Origin: Pontitalea aquivivens
GTDB taxonomy: Bacteria > Pseudomonadota > Alphaproteobacteria > Rhodobacterales > Rhodobacteraceae
Reading direction: 5' to 3'
Length of the DNA: 64,000 nt
NCBI RefSeq assembly: GCF_046507575.1
Contig: NZ_JBKFEY010000003.1
Location: forward strand, 62,001-126,000
This document shows, one piece after another, positions 33,889 to 43,444 of this stretch (its first letter is position 1; every line of letters begins with the position of its first letter). The position numbers and the translations under genes are program-made. Under the pieces are notes generated by a model. That model saw only the letters and a program-made list of their open reading frames with translations. It did no database searches and was not told the DNA's origin.

Positions 33889-35352
33889 ATGACAGCACAG
33901 GTTCTGACGCTTGCAACGCCGCGGGGGGTCCGCCGCATCCTGACCGCGTCGATGCTGGCACTATCACTTGCCCTTGCGCCAGGGGTTCTGGCACCGGCGC
34001 AGGCGGCGCCGGAAAGTTTCGCCGATCTGGCACAGAAGGTCAGCGACGCGGTGGTCAACATCACCACCTCGACCACCGTCGCGGCGCCAACCGGGCCTGG
34101 CCCGATGTTCCCGCCCGGGTCGCCTTTTGAGGACCTGTTCCGCGACTTTGGTTTCCCCCCCGGCCCCAATGGCGGCCCCGGCCCGCGGCGTTCAAACGCG
34201 CTGGGATCGGGCTTCGTGATTTCCGAGGACGGCTTCATCGTCACCAACAACCATGTCATCGAAGGCGCCGATGAGATCGAGATCGAATTCTTCTCGGGCC
34301 GGACGCTGAAGGCCAGGCTGATCGGCACCGACCCCAAGACCGATGTCGCGCTGCTGAAGGTGGAAAGCGACAAGCCGCTGAAATTCGTGAAATTCGGCGA
34401 CAGCGACCAGATGCGCGTGGGCGACTGGGTGATGGCGATGGGCAACCCGCTGGGTCAGGGGTTTTCGGTCAGCGCGGGCATCGTGTCGGCGCGCAACCGC
34501 GAACTGTCGGGCACCTATGACGACTATCTGCAGACCGATGCCGCGATCAACAGGGGCAATTCGGGCGGCCCGCTGTTCAATATGTCGGGCGAGGTCGTGG
34601 GCGTGAACACCGCGATCCTGTCGCCCAACGGCGGGTCGATCGGGATCGGCTTCTCGATGGCCTCGAATGTGGTGCAGAAGGTTGTCACGCAGCTGAAGGA
34701 CTTTGGCGAAACGCGGCGCGGCTGGCTGGGCGTGAAGATCCAGGATCTGACCCCGGACATGGCCGAGGCGATGGGCCTGGCCGAAGCCACCGGCGCGATG
34801 GTCACCGAGGTGCCCGAAGGCCCCGCGCGCGATGCCGGGATGCTGCCGGGCGATGTCATCACCAGCTTCGACAGTGCACCGGTCAAGGACACGCGGGAAC
34901 TGGTGCGGCGCGTGGCCGATGCGCCTGTGGGCCAGGCGGTTCGCGTTACCGTGATGCGCGAAGGCAAGAGCGAGACGCTGCTGGTCACGCTGGGCCGGCG
35001 TGAGCTGGCCGAGGGCGAGGCGGTTCCCGCCGCGGTCGCGCGTCCGCAGGATGCCGAACGCGACATGCTGGGCATGACCGTGACGCCGCTGACACCCGCG
35101 CTCAGTTCCGAACTGGGGCTGTCGGCGGGGGCCACGGGGCTGGTGGTCAAATCCGTCCCCGAAGACAGCGAGGCCTTTGCCAAGGGCATGCGCGCGGGCG
35201 ATCTGATCGTCGAGGCGGGCCAGCAGGCGGTGGCGACGCTGGACGATCTGGACACCCGCATCGAAGACGCGCGCGAGGCCGGGCGCAAATCGGTACTGTT
35301 GCTGATCCGGCGCGGCGGCGAGCCGCGGTTCGTGGCGCTGCCGGTGGATTGA
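33889..35352 (+). CDS. degP: Periplasmic serine protease of the Do/DegP (HtrA) family
   Basis: This 487-residue HtrA protease/chaperone degrades or refolds damaged periplasmic proteins. It has a signal peptide (ILTASMLALSLALAPGVLAP then AQA), a trypsin-like domain with the triad in VTNNHVIEG (His), KTDVALLK (Asp) and NRGNSGGPLFN (Ser), and two PDZ domains (from about residues 270 and 390). The ATG at 33889 is preceded by GAGGGGAGC. It follows hflK-hflC-DUF2065, a common alphaproteobacterial order. Confidence 0.94.
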   Translation: MTAQVLTLATPRGVRRILTASMLALSLALAPGVLAPAQAAPESFADLAQKVSDAVVNITTSTTVAAPTGPGPMFPPGSPFEDLFRDFGFPPGPNGGPGPRRSNALGSGFVISEDGFIVTNNHVIEGADEIEIEFFSGRTLKARLIGTDPKTDVALLKVESDKPLKFVKFGDSDQMRVGDWVMAMGNPLGQGFSVSAGIVSARNRELSGTYDDYLQTDAAINRGNSGGPLFNMSGEVVGVNTAILSPNGGSIGIGFSMASNVVQKVVTQLKDFGETRRGWLGVKIQDLTPDMAEAMGLAEATGAMVTEVPEGPARDAGMLPGDVITSFDSAPVKDTRELVRRVADAPVGQAVRVTVMREGKSETLLVTLGRRELAEGEAVPAAVARPQDAERDMLGMTVTPLTPALSSELGLSAGATGLVVKSVPEDSEAFAKGMRAGDLIVEAGQQAVATLDDLDTRIEDAREAGRKSVLLLIRRGGEPRFVALPVD

Positions 35353-35379
35353 CCCCCCAACCGGGCCGGACCCTTGCCA

Positions 35380-35404
35380 CGGGCGCCTTCGGGCGCCCGT
35401 TTCC
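35380..35404 (+). terminator. Intrinsic terminator after the Do-family protease gene
   Basis: CGGGCGCC and GGCGCCCG form an 8-bp stem with a TTCG tetraloop, followed by TTTCC. The hairpin is very stable and the short T-run is acceptable, so it likely ends the hflK-degP transcript. Confidence 0.65.
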
Positions 35405-35527
35405 ATTCGCGGTGCCAAAAGGCCACAGGGGTGCGGGCGGCAGGCTCTGGCCAAATCCGCCGCGATCGCATAAATCCCGTTTTCCGAAGGGTGCGCCCCG
35501 ATGCGCGCCGAAAAGCGGGGAACGGAC

Positions 35528-35851
35528 ATGGTCAAGATCACCTATGTGGAACAGAACGGCACCGAGCATGTGGTTGACGTCAAACCCGGCATGACGGTGA
35601 TGGAAGGCGCGCGCGACAATGGCGTGCCCGGCATCGATGCCGATTGCGGCGGCGCCTGCGCCTGTTCCACCTGCCATGTCTATGTGGATGCGGCCTGGGT
35701 GGGCAAGCTGGCCCCGAAAGAGGCGATGGAAGAGGATATGCTCGACTTTGCCTGGAACCCGGACCCGGTGCGATCGCGGCTGACCTGCCAGATTTCGGTG
35801 ACCCCGGCGCTGGAAGGCCTGGTCGTTCACATTCCAGAAAAGCAGATCTGA
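35528..35851 (+). CDS. [2Fe-2S] ferredoxin, adrenodoxin/Isc type
   Basis: The 107-residue protein has the cluster ligands in DCGGACACSTCHVYV (C-x5-C-x2-C) and a fourth cysteine in RLTCQ near residue 90, the adrenodoxin-type arrangement. Such ferredoxins serve iron-sulfur assembly, cytochrome P450 systems or other reductive steps; the partner is not evident here. The ATG at 35528 (MVKITYVEQNG) is preferred over an upstream in-frame ATG because GGGGAACGGA lies just before it. Confidence 0.92.
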   Translation: MVKITYVEQNGTEHVVDVKPGMTVMEGARDNGVPGIDADCGGACACSTCHVYVDAAWVGKLAPKEAMEEDMLDFAWNPDPVRSRLTCQISVTPALEGLVVHIPEKQI

Positions 35852-35982
35852 GCCCCTGCGGGCCACGGGCGCACCGGCGGCACACGCGACGGGCGCCGGG
35901 CTGCTGCGGGGCGCGCCGGCGCGTGGCGATGCGGGGAATGATGGCCGGGGCGCGGCACTGATGCCCCAGAAAAGGAACGGAC

Positions 35983-36867
35983 ATGGCCTTTTGTGTGTTG
36001 ACGGTGAACTGCCCTTCGCGCCGCGGGATCGTGGCGGCGATTGCGAATTTTCTGGCCGCGAACGGCTGCAATATCACAGATTCCCATCAATATGACGATC
36101 CGCTGACGGGACAGTTCTTCACGCGAATCACCTTCCGGCCGGAAACCGGGGCGACGGTCGCCGATCTGCGCGCGGCCTTTGCCGCGCTGGCGGCGGAATT
36201 CGCCATGGACTGGGCGATCCACGATGGCGCCCGGCGGATGAAGGTTCTGCTGATGGTGTCGAACTTCGGCCATTGCCTGAACGATCTGCTGTATCGCTGG
36301 CGCATCGGCGCGCTGCCCATCGAGATCGTGGGGGTGGTATCGAACCATCTGACCTATCAGAAGGTGGTGGTAAACCACGATATTCCCTTCCACCTGGTCA
36401 AGGTGAACAAGGACAACAAGCCCCAGGCCGAAGCGCAGTTGATGGCGATCGTCGAGGAGACAGGAGCCGAGCTGGTGGTGCTGGCGCGTTACATGCAGGT
36501 GCTGTCGGACGCGTTCTGCGCCAGGATGTCGGGGCGGATCATCAACATCCACCATTCCTTCCTGCCCAGCTTCAAGGGTGCCAATCCCTACAAGCAGGCC
36601 TATGAACGCGGGGTGAAGCTGATCGGCGCGACCGCGCATTACGTCACCGCCGATCTGGATGAAGGCCCGATCATCGAACAGGATACGGTGCGCATCACCC
36701 ATGCCCAGAGCCCCGAGGATTATGTAAGCCTGGGCCGGGATGTCGAGGCCCAGGTCCTGGCCCGCGCGATCCATGCGCATATCCATCACCGGGTTTTCCT
36801 GAATGGCAACAAGACGGTGGTCTTTCCCGCCTCGCCCGGGTCATATGCCTCGGAGCGGATGGGCTGA
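35983..36867 (+). CDS. purU: Formyltetrahydrofolate deformylase PurU
   Basis: PurU hydrolyses 10-formyl-THF to formate and THF, balancing one-carbon pools. The 294-residue protein has an N-terminal ACT domain (VLTVNCPSRRGIVAAIANFL) and a C-terminal hydrolase domain with MVSNFGHCLNDLLYRW, the catalytic NIHHSFLPSFKGANPY, and ADLDEGPIIEQD. AAAGGAACGG precedes the ATG. A dispersed repeat follows its stop. Confidence 0.95.
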   Translation: MAFCVLTVNCPSRRGIVAAIANFLAANGCNITDSHQYDDPLTGQFFTRITFRPETGATVADLRAAFAALAAEFAMDWAIHDGARRMKVLLMVSNFGHCLNDLLYRWRIGALPIEIVGVVSNHLTYQKVVVNHDIPFHLVKVNKDNKPQAEAQLMAIVEETGAELVVLARYMQVLSDAFCARMSGRIINIHHSFLPSFKGANPYKQAYERGVKLIGATAHYVTADLDEGPIIEQDTVRITHAQSPEDYVSLGRDVEAQVLARAIHAHIHHRVFLNGNKTVVFPASPGSYASERMG

Positions 36868-36912
36868 GGCGCCGTTTCCAGGGGGCGCTGCCCCCTCGGG
36901 CCTGCGGCCCTC

Positions 36913-36941
36913 ACCCCCGGGATATTTGGACAAAGCCGAAG
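36913..36941 (+). repeat. Interspersed ATATTT-core repeat, copy 6
   Basis: ACCCCCGGGATATTTGGACA followed by AAGCCGAAG lies between purU and a transporter gene. It is preceded by the GGGGGCGCTGCCCCC hairpin at 36879-36894. The core is identical to that of the inverted pair at 2.9 kb. Confidence 0.8.
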
Positions 36942-36980
36942 ACCCGATGCGGGGTTTCGATCTGAAAGGCTGGCACAGGC

Positions 36981-37958
36981 ATGCGCGAGACTGACCGTAT
37001 CCTGCCCGGCGTGGCGCTGATGATCTTTTTCTGCGTGGTTGCGCCGCTGATCGATGTGGCCGCGAAACTGGCCGCGCAAGAGGTGCCGGTGGGCATGGTC
37101 ACGCTGGGTCGTTTCGTGGTGCAGGGCGCGCTGATGGCACCGATCGTGGCGCTGCTGGGGCTGAGTTTGCGGCTGAGCCGGCGGGCGCTGCGGCTGACGG
37201 CGCTGCGGGCGCTGTGCGCGATCGGTTCGACCTATTGTTTCGTGGCCGCGGTCAAGGTGATGCCGATTGCCGATGCGCTGGCGATTGCGTTCGTGGAGCC
37301 CTTCGTGATCCTGCTGATCGGGCGGCTGGTGCTGGGCGAACAGGTCGGCCCCCGCCGGCTTGGCGCCGCGGTGGCGGGGTTCGTGGGCGCGCTGTTCGTG
37401 ATCCAGCCGTCCTTTGCTGCCTTTGGCGCGATCGCGCTGTTTCCGCTGGCCACGGCTGTCTTCTTTGCAGCCTACATGCTGGTGACGCGCGCCCTGTCGA
37501 ATGAGGTGCATCCGGTGACGATGCAATTGCACACCGCGCTGGCGGCGGCGGCGCTGTGCCTGCCGCTTCTGGGCCTTGGCGCGCGGATGGCAGAGCCGTC
37601 ATTGGTGGTGGTGCTGCCACAGGGGATTTTCTGGCTGTGGATGTTCTGCGTGGGGCTGGCAGCCACGATCAGCCACATGGCGATGACCTATGCGCTGAAA
37701 TTCGCGCCCTCATCCACGCTGGCGCCGCTGCATTACCTGGAGATCGTGACGGCGACGCTGTTTGGCTATCTGTTCTTCCGCGATTTTCCGAATGCGCTGA
37801 CCTGGGTCGGGGTGGGGATCATCGTCGCCTCGGGGCTGTATGTGATCCATCGTGAACGCGTCACAGCCGCCCGACTGCGCCCAGTGCGGGGCGCAGATGC
37901 GCTTTTGGCAAGAGGATCAGCACCGGCCCGTCCAGCCACAGACGCACGGGACCCGTAA
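36981..37958 (+). CDS. EamA/DMT family transporter with an extended C-terminus
   Basis: The 325-residue protein has about ten membrane segments and two EamA halves (for example VAPLIDVAAKLAAQEVPVGM, ALAIAFVEPFVILLIGRLVL, SSTLAPLHYLEIVTATLFGY). The membrane core ends near residue 292 (VIHRERV). The last ~33 residues are Arg/Ala-rich and are encoded opposite the 3' end of thiN, giving a 98-bp convergent overlap. The substrate is unknown. No strong Shine-Dalgarno precedes the ATG. Confidence 0.85.
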   Translation: MRETDRILPGVALMIFFCVVAPLIDVAAKLAAQEVPVGMVTLGRFVVQGALMAPIVALLGLSLRLSRRALRLTALRALCAIGSTYCFVAAVKVMPIADALAIAFVEPFVILLIGRLVLGEQVGPRRLGAAVAGFVGALFVIQPSFAAFGAIALFPLATAVFFAAYMLVTRALSNEVHPVTMQLHTALAAAALCLPLLGLGARMAEPSLVVVLPQGIFWLWMFCVGLAATISHMAMTYALKFAPSSTLAPLHYLEIVTATLFGYLFFRDFPNALTWVGVGIIVASGLYVIHRERVTAARLRPVRGADALLARGSAPARPATDARDP

Positions 37959-38520
37959 CCTCGTTCGAGGTGCCGGTCACGCCGGCCGGTTCCATGGCGA
38001 TGCCGTCGATCGGCCAGCGCAGGCCGGTGGACCGGCCCTGCGCCGGGCCGAAAGGAAACAGCGACAGCCGCGTGCCCACCGGCAGGTCAAGCGCCAGACA
38101 GGGCGGTGCGCGGAAGGCGATGTCATGTTCGCCCACCACCATCACGCAGTGATCGGCATGGCGCGCGACCGCGCCCAGCGTTGCCAGCGTGTGATCCAGC
38201 CGCCGGCCGGTAAAGCCCAGCGCCAGGTAGAACGGCGCGCGGACATGCATCAGGCATTTGGTGAAATCGGTGCTGTCCTGTTCGGCAATCCGGTGCAGCC
38301 GGTCGGCTGCGATCGCCGCGCGTGCCCGCGCCGAGAGGCTGTCCAGATCCCCGATCACCGCCTGCGGCATCAGCCCAAGGTCCAGCGCGCGGTCCGCACC
38401 GCCATCGGCGGCGATCAGCAGGGGCGCGATTGTCAACGCTTCGGCAACATCCGCCGCGGTGGAATCGCCCCGGCCCAGCAATGTGACCCCGTTGGATGAT
38501 TGAACAATATCTTGCATCAT
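37861..38520 (-). CDS. thiN: Thiamine pyrophosphokinase
   Basis: This enzyme makes thiamine diphosphate from thiamine and ATP. The protein (219 residues from the first of two consecutive ATGs at 38518-38520) has IAADGGADRALDLG, AVIGDLDSL, EQDSTDFTKCL and GFTGRRLDHTLATL, the signature order of the family. The ATG choice is uncertain: no clear Shine-Dalgarno is visible, and an in-frame ATG also exists 36 bp upstream. The 3' end overlaps the transporter gene on the other strand. Confidence 0.9.
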   Translation of the reverse strand: MMQDIVQSSNGVTLLGRGDSTAADVAEALTIAPLLIAADGGADRALDLGLMPQAVIGDLDSLSARARAAIAADRLHRIAEQDSTDFTKCLMHVRAPFYLALGFTGRRLDHTLATLGAVARHADHCVMVVGEHDIAFRAPPCLALDLPVGTRLSLFPFGPAQGRSTGLRWPIDGIAMEPAGVTGTSNEVTGPVRLWLDGPVLILLPKAHLRPALGAVGRL

Positions 38521-38624
38521 GGACGCATTGATTACGATTAAGGCACGCAAGCACAATCCGCTTCGGCAAAATTCCTTGTTCTTGCCCTTTTCCGTTCACG
38601 CTTAAGCACCAGTTCAAGGGTGAT

Positions 38625-41153
38625 ATGATCCGGATTGGCACAGAAGAAAGCGAGCGTTCCATGGTTGGTGCGAGCAAGATTCTCACCGTGTCCTACGGGA
38701 CCTTTTCCTGCACGCTGGAGGGTTTCGATGAGCCTTTCAACACGATGAAGGCCATCGCGGAATATTTCCGCGATCTCGCCGCCGAGGACCGCTATTTCGG
38801 CGCCGAGCCGCCGACCCCCGATGCCGAGATGCTGCACCGCATCGCCGAACGCGAGATTCAGCGCCGGGTTGAGGCGAAGGTTCAGGTCAATGGAATCGTG
38901 TTGCGCCCGCAGGCCGACGCGGCGGCGGATGAACCACGCGGCACGGCCCCCGCCCCGGTGCCGGAACCGGCGGTGGAACAGCCCACCACGCCGGTGGCGG
39001 ATGCCGTGCCCCAGGCGGCGCCTGTTGCGCTGGCGGCAACCGGACAGGCGCCCGATCTGGGCGGCCCCGAAAGTGTCGCGGCCAAGCTGCAACGGATTCG
39101 CGCGGCGGTGGCCAGCGCGCGCAGTTCCGCCCAGGCCTATGCGGAAGATGAGGAGGCCGGGCCACTCTGGCCTTCGGTTGCGGAAAACGCGCCCGAGGAT
39201 TTCGGCTATGAGCTGGACCTGTCGGGCCCCTTGCTGAGCGAAGAGGACGAGCCCCCCGCGCCGGTCGCAGCCAGGACCATCGCCGAAGATGCCCCCCCTG
39301 CCCCCCTGGCAGAGGAGACCGGGGTGGCAGAGGCAGGTGCAGTCCCCGAGGCGCAGGCCGAACCGCTTGTACCGCTGTCGGACGAAGCCGCGGCCCGCCG
39401 CCGCGCCCGGCGTCGCGCTGCGCGGGCAGCCGCGCTGGCCGCAGCCGCCGGCGAACCCGCGCAAGCCCCGCCGCCCGCGCAAGCCCCGCCGATGGATACC
39501 GAACTGATTCAGGCGGACGACGGCGCACGACCGGACGCCGCCCTGCCCGAATCTGACGCGCCCGAGGGTAAGGACGCGCGGGATGAGGCACTTGCCCCCA
39601 TCGACAGCGCCCTGACCAAGGCCGGGATCACCGCCGTGGCGCAGGAACCCGCTGAACCGGCGAATGAACAGGCACAAGGTGCTTTGGCCACTGAGCCCCC
39701 GGCCGGGCGGATCTTCGTGCTGCATCCGGCCGGTCCGGTCGATGTGACCGCTGACGATGTGACCGCTGACGATGAGGCGGCCGAAGAGGTTGCGGCGCAG
39801 GATGAGGCCGACCCTCTTCTGTCCCTGGATGATGCAACAGCGACCAATGCGCAATGTGTCCCGGCCGTCGATATACTAGACGCAGCGGGGCAAGAGACGA
39901 CCGATACGGATGGCGATCTGGCCGAATCGGTGCTGGCTGCGCTTGCGGCAGAGGATGGGACCGACGCAGGGGCGCATGCCGATGTTGCCGCCGAAACAGC
40001 AGAGCCGCCTGGCGCCGAGGATCTGGTGGATGAAACCGCCGAAGCCGCGCAGGACATCGCGCATGACGCGATCGCGGTCGATGCTGCGATGACGGACAAG
40101 ACGGTTGCGGCGGTGATCGATGGCGCCGCGCTGACCGCGGACGGGCTGTCCCCCGAAGCCGAGGCCGAATTGCTGAATGAATTGGCCGCGCTTGAAACCG
40201 ATGACCTGGAGACCGGGCCAGACGAGGCCGCCGATCAGGCACTTGAGGATTTGCCGCAAAGCGCCGATGGGGCCGCCGAACCGACCGGGACAGATCCGCA
40301 AGCCGCGCCCGAGGCGCAGGCCGCGCGCAGCCATGGCGCCGACCACCCCGTTGCAAGCCCGCCCGAAGAGGCGGACCTGTCACGGCTGCTGGAAGAGACC
40401 AACACCAAGCTTGAGGGCGCCGAGAATCGTCGCCGGTTTTCCGCCATCGCGCATCTGAAAGCGGCGGTTGCCGCGACCGTGGCCGATCGCCTGCTGCGCG
40501 GCACGCTGGTGGGGAAATCCGCCGCCTCTGCCGCCGATGACACCAATGCCTATCGCGAAGACCTGAGCCAGGCGGTCCGCCCGCGCCGCCCCGCGCCCGC
40601 CGGCCAGCCGCAGACCGCCCGCCCACAGCTTGCACAGCCCGAAGCCACGCGCACGGCGCGGCCCGAAAACCGCCCCGCGCCGCTGGTTCTGGTGTCCGAA
40701 CAGCGCGTTGACCGGGCCGCGGACCGCATGGTCCCCGCCGCCCAGCTGGTGCGCCCGCGCAGGGTTTCAGCCGGGCAGATCGCGGGGCGCAGGGCGGCAG
40801 CCGCCGCGCCCGACACCGGCACCGATGACGCCCCCGCAGGCCGACCAGACCCCGTCGAGGCCCGCAGTTTCGCTGAATTCGCGCAAGAGGCCGGGTCGGA
40901 CGGCCTTGCCGATCTGCTGGAAGCGGCGGCGGCCTATACCGCGACGGTCGAGGGGCGACCGCATTTCTCGCCGCCGCAGATCATGAAACAGGTGGCGACC
41001 GTGGCCGATGAAAACGCCTTCAGCCGCGAGGACCGGCTGCGGTCCTTTGGCCAGCTTCTGCGTCAGGGCAAGATCGCCAAGGTGAAGCGCGGCCAATATG
41101 CGATCACTGAACAGTCGCGCTTTTACGACGAAACGAACCGCGCCGCGCATTGA
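38625..41153 (+). CDS. Large acidic protein of unknown function with conserved ends
   Basis: I cannot assign a function. The 842-residue product has a compact N-terminal region (SKILTVSYGTFSCTLEGFDE to about residue 90) that I recall from other Rhodobacterales proteins of unknown function. About 600 residues of Ala/Glu/Asp/Pro-rich, probably disordered sequence follow, with short repeats (DVTADD twice, QAPP twice) and an Arg-rich patch near residue 260. The C-terminal ~95 residues (FAEFAQEAGSDGLADLLEAA onward) look folded and end with a winged-helix-like KIAKVKRGQYAITEQSRFYD. AAGGGTG supports the start at 38625. A start at 38661 (MVGASKILTVSYG) is also plausible. Confidence 0.8.
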   Translation: MIRIGTEESERSMVGASKILTVSYGTFSCTLEGFDEPFNTMKAIAEYFRDLAAEDRYFGAEPPTPDAEMLHRIAEREIQRRVEAKVQVNGIVLRPQADAAADEPRGTAPAPVPEPAVEQPTTPVADAVPQAAPVALAATGQAPDLGGPESVAAKLQRIRAAVASARSSAQAYAEDEEAGPLWPSVAENAPEDFGYELDLSGPLLSEEDEPPAPVAARTIAEDAPPAPLAEETGVAEAGAVPEAQAEPLVPLSDEAAARRRARRRAARAAALAAAAGEPAQAPPPAQAPPMDTELIQADDGARPDAALPESDAPEGKDARDEALAPIDSALTKAGITAVAQEPAEPANEQAQGALATEPPAGRIFVLHPAGPVDVTADDVTADDEAAEEVAAQDEADPLLSLDDATATNAQCVPAVDILDAAGQETTDTDGDLAESVLAALAAEDGTDAGAHADVAAETAEPPGAEDLVDETAEAAQDIAHDAIAVDAAMTDKTVAAVIDGAALTADGLSPEAEAELLNELAALETDDLETGPDEAADQALEDLPQSADGAAEPTGTDPQAAPEAQAARSHGADHPVASPPEEADLSRLLEETNTKLEGAENRRRFSAIAHLKAAVAATVADRLLRGTLVGKSAASAADDTNAYREDLSQAVRPRRPAPAGQPQTARPQLAQPEATRTARPENRPAPLVLVSEQRVDRAADRMVPAAQLVRPRRVSAGQIAGRRAAAAAPDTGTDDAPAGRPDPVEARSFAEFAQEAGSDGLADLLEAAAAYTATVEGRPHFSPPQIMKQVATVADENAFSREDRLRSFGQLLRQGKIAKVKRGQYAITEQSRFYDETNRAAH

Positions 41154-41174
41154 CGCGCCGCGGTTCGGGACCGA

Positions 41175-41432
41175 TCAGGCCGAGGGGCCCCGCCCCTTTG
41201 TTTCGCGTTTTGCGGGGTCGGCCTGGCCGATGCCGCGAAAAACCGCGCGGAACGGCAGCGCCCACAGGAACCCCAGACCAAGATAGACCATCAGTTCGGC
41301 CCAGATCGGCAGCCGCCCGAAGGTGGCATCGGCCCAGTTCACCACCGTCACGGCCGCCGCGACATAAAGCGGCAGGCCCACGACCAGGATCAGAAGCGAC
41401 CAGCGCCGACGCGCCCGGTAGGACAGCGCCAT
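41175..41432 (-). CDS. DUF2842 small membrane protein
   Basis: This 85-residue protein begins MALSYRARRRWSLLILVVGL and has two membrane segments separated by a short loop (ADATFGRLPIW), as in DUF2842, a family of unknown function found in alphaproteobacteria. The start at 41430-41432 lies four bases after the purA stop with GAGGAT as ribosome site, so it is translated with purA. Confidence 0.85.
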   Translation of the reverse strand: MALSYRARRRWSLLILVVGLPLYVAAAVTVVNWADATFGRLPIWAELMVYLGLGFLWALPFRAVFRGIGQADPAKRETKGRGPSA

Positions 41433-41436
41433 CGGA

Positions 41437-42729
<1,293 letters not shown>

Positions 42730-42854
42730 GTCTTTCTCCTACAGGTTCGCAAAACCGCGTCACCTATAGCGGGGCTGCTGCCCCGGGGGAACCAGTTTTT
42801 CGCAGATTTCGGCGCCGTGCGGCCGGCATGGGGCACCGCGCGCCGGGAAACGGC

Positions 42855-42883
42855 TTGCGCGCCCGGCCTCATGCGCCTAGATA
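42855..42883 (+). promoter_or_regulatory. Probable secG promoter overlapped by a palindrome
   Basis: TTGCGC (42855) and TAGATA (42878) are separated by 17 bases, and transcription would start about 27 bp before the secG ATG. A perfect inverted repeat, GCGCCTA-GA-TAGGCGC (42873-42888), covers the -10 element, so a repressor could bind there. Confidence 0.45.
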
Positions 42884-42916
42884 GGCGCGTCAGTTCGCAA
42901 GAAGGCCAGGGCCCGC

Positions 42917-43270
42917 ATGGAAAACGTCATCCTTACCGTCCACCTGATCCTGGCGCTGCTCTTGATCGGCGTGGTGCTGCTGCAACGTTCCGAAGGGGGC
43001 GGGCTTGGCATGGGCGGCGGCGGCGGTGGCGGCGTCATGAGCGGGCGGCAGGCCGCCAATGCGCTGTCCAGGCTGACCTGGATCATCGCCTCGGCCTTCA
43101 TCGTCACCTCGATCGCCTTGACGGTGGTGGCGGCGCGCAATGCAACCGGCGGCTCGGTCGTCGATCAGCTGCCCGCCGCGGGCAACGAGGTCAGCACCCC
43201 CGCCCTGCCCGACCTGACCCTGCCGCCGTCTGCGGCAGATGCGCCGATGACCCCGCCGCCCGCGAATTAA
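42917..43270 (+). CDS. secG: Preprotein translocase subunit SecG
   Basis: SecG is the small subunit of the SecYEG channel. The 117-residue protein has two membrane segments (VILTVHLILALLLIGVVLLQ and WIIASAFIVTSIALTVVAA) joined by the typical Gly-rich loop (SEGGGLGMGGGGGGGVMSGR). A Pro-rich C-terminal tail of about 40 residues follows, as in other alphaproteobacterial SecG proteins. It precedes pyrG, a common order. Confidence 0.95.
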   Translation: MENVILTVHLILALLLIGVVLLQRSEGGGLGMGGGGGGGVMSGRQAANALSRLTWIIASAFIVTSIALTVVAARNATGGSVVDQLPAAGNEVSTPALPDLTLPPSAADAPMTPPPAN

Positions 43271-43444
43271 GACGGTGGACCGAACCGGCGGCGTCACAAG
43301 CCTTGGGGCATGACGCCGCACCTGACCCAACTGCTTGCGGTCCGGTTGCGGGCGGACTGCGAATCGTGTAAGCATTAAATCCCGTGATGCCAAACCTCGG
43401 TTCGGCAGATTCTATTGGATTTTGACAAGATCACGGGGGCTTCC

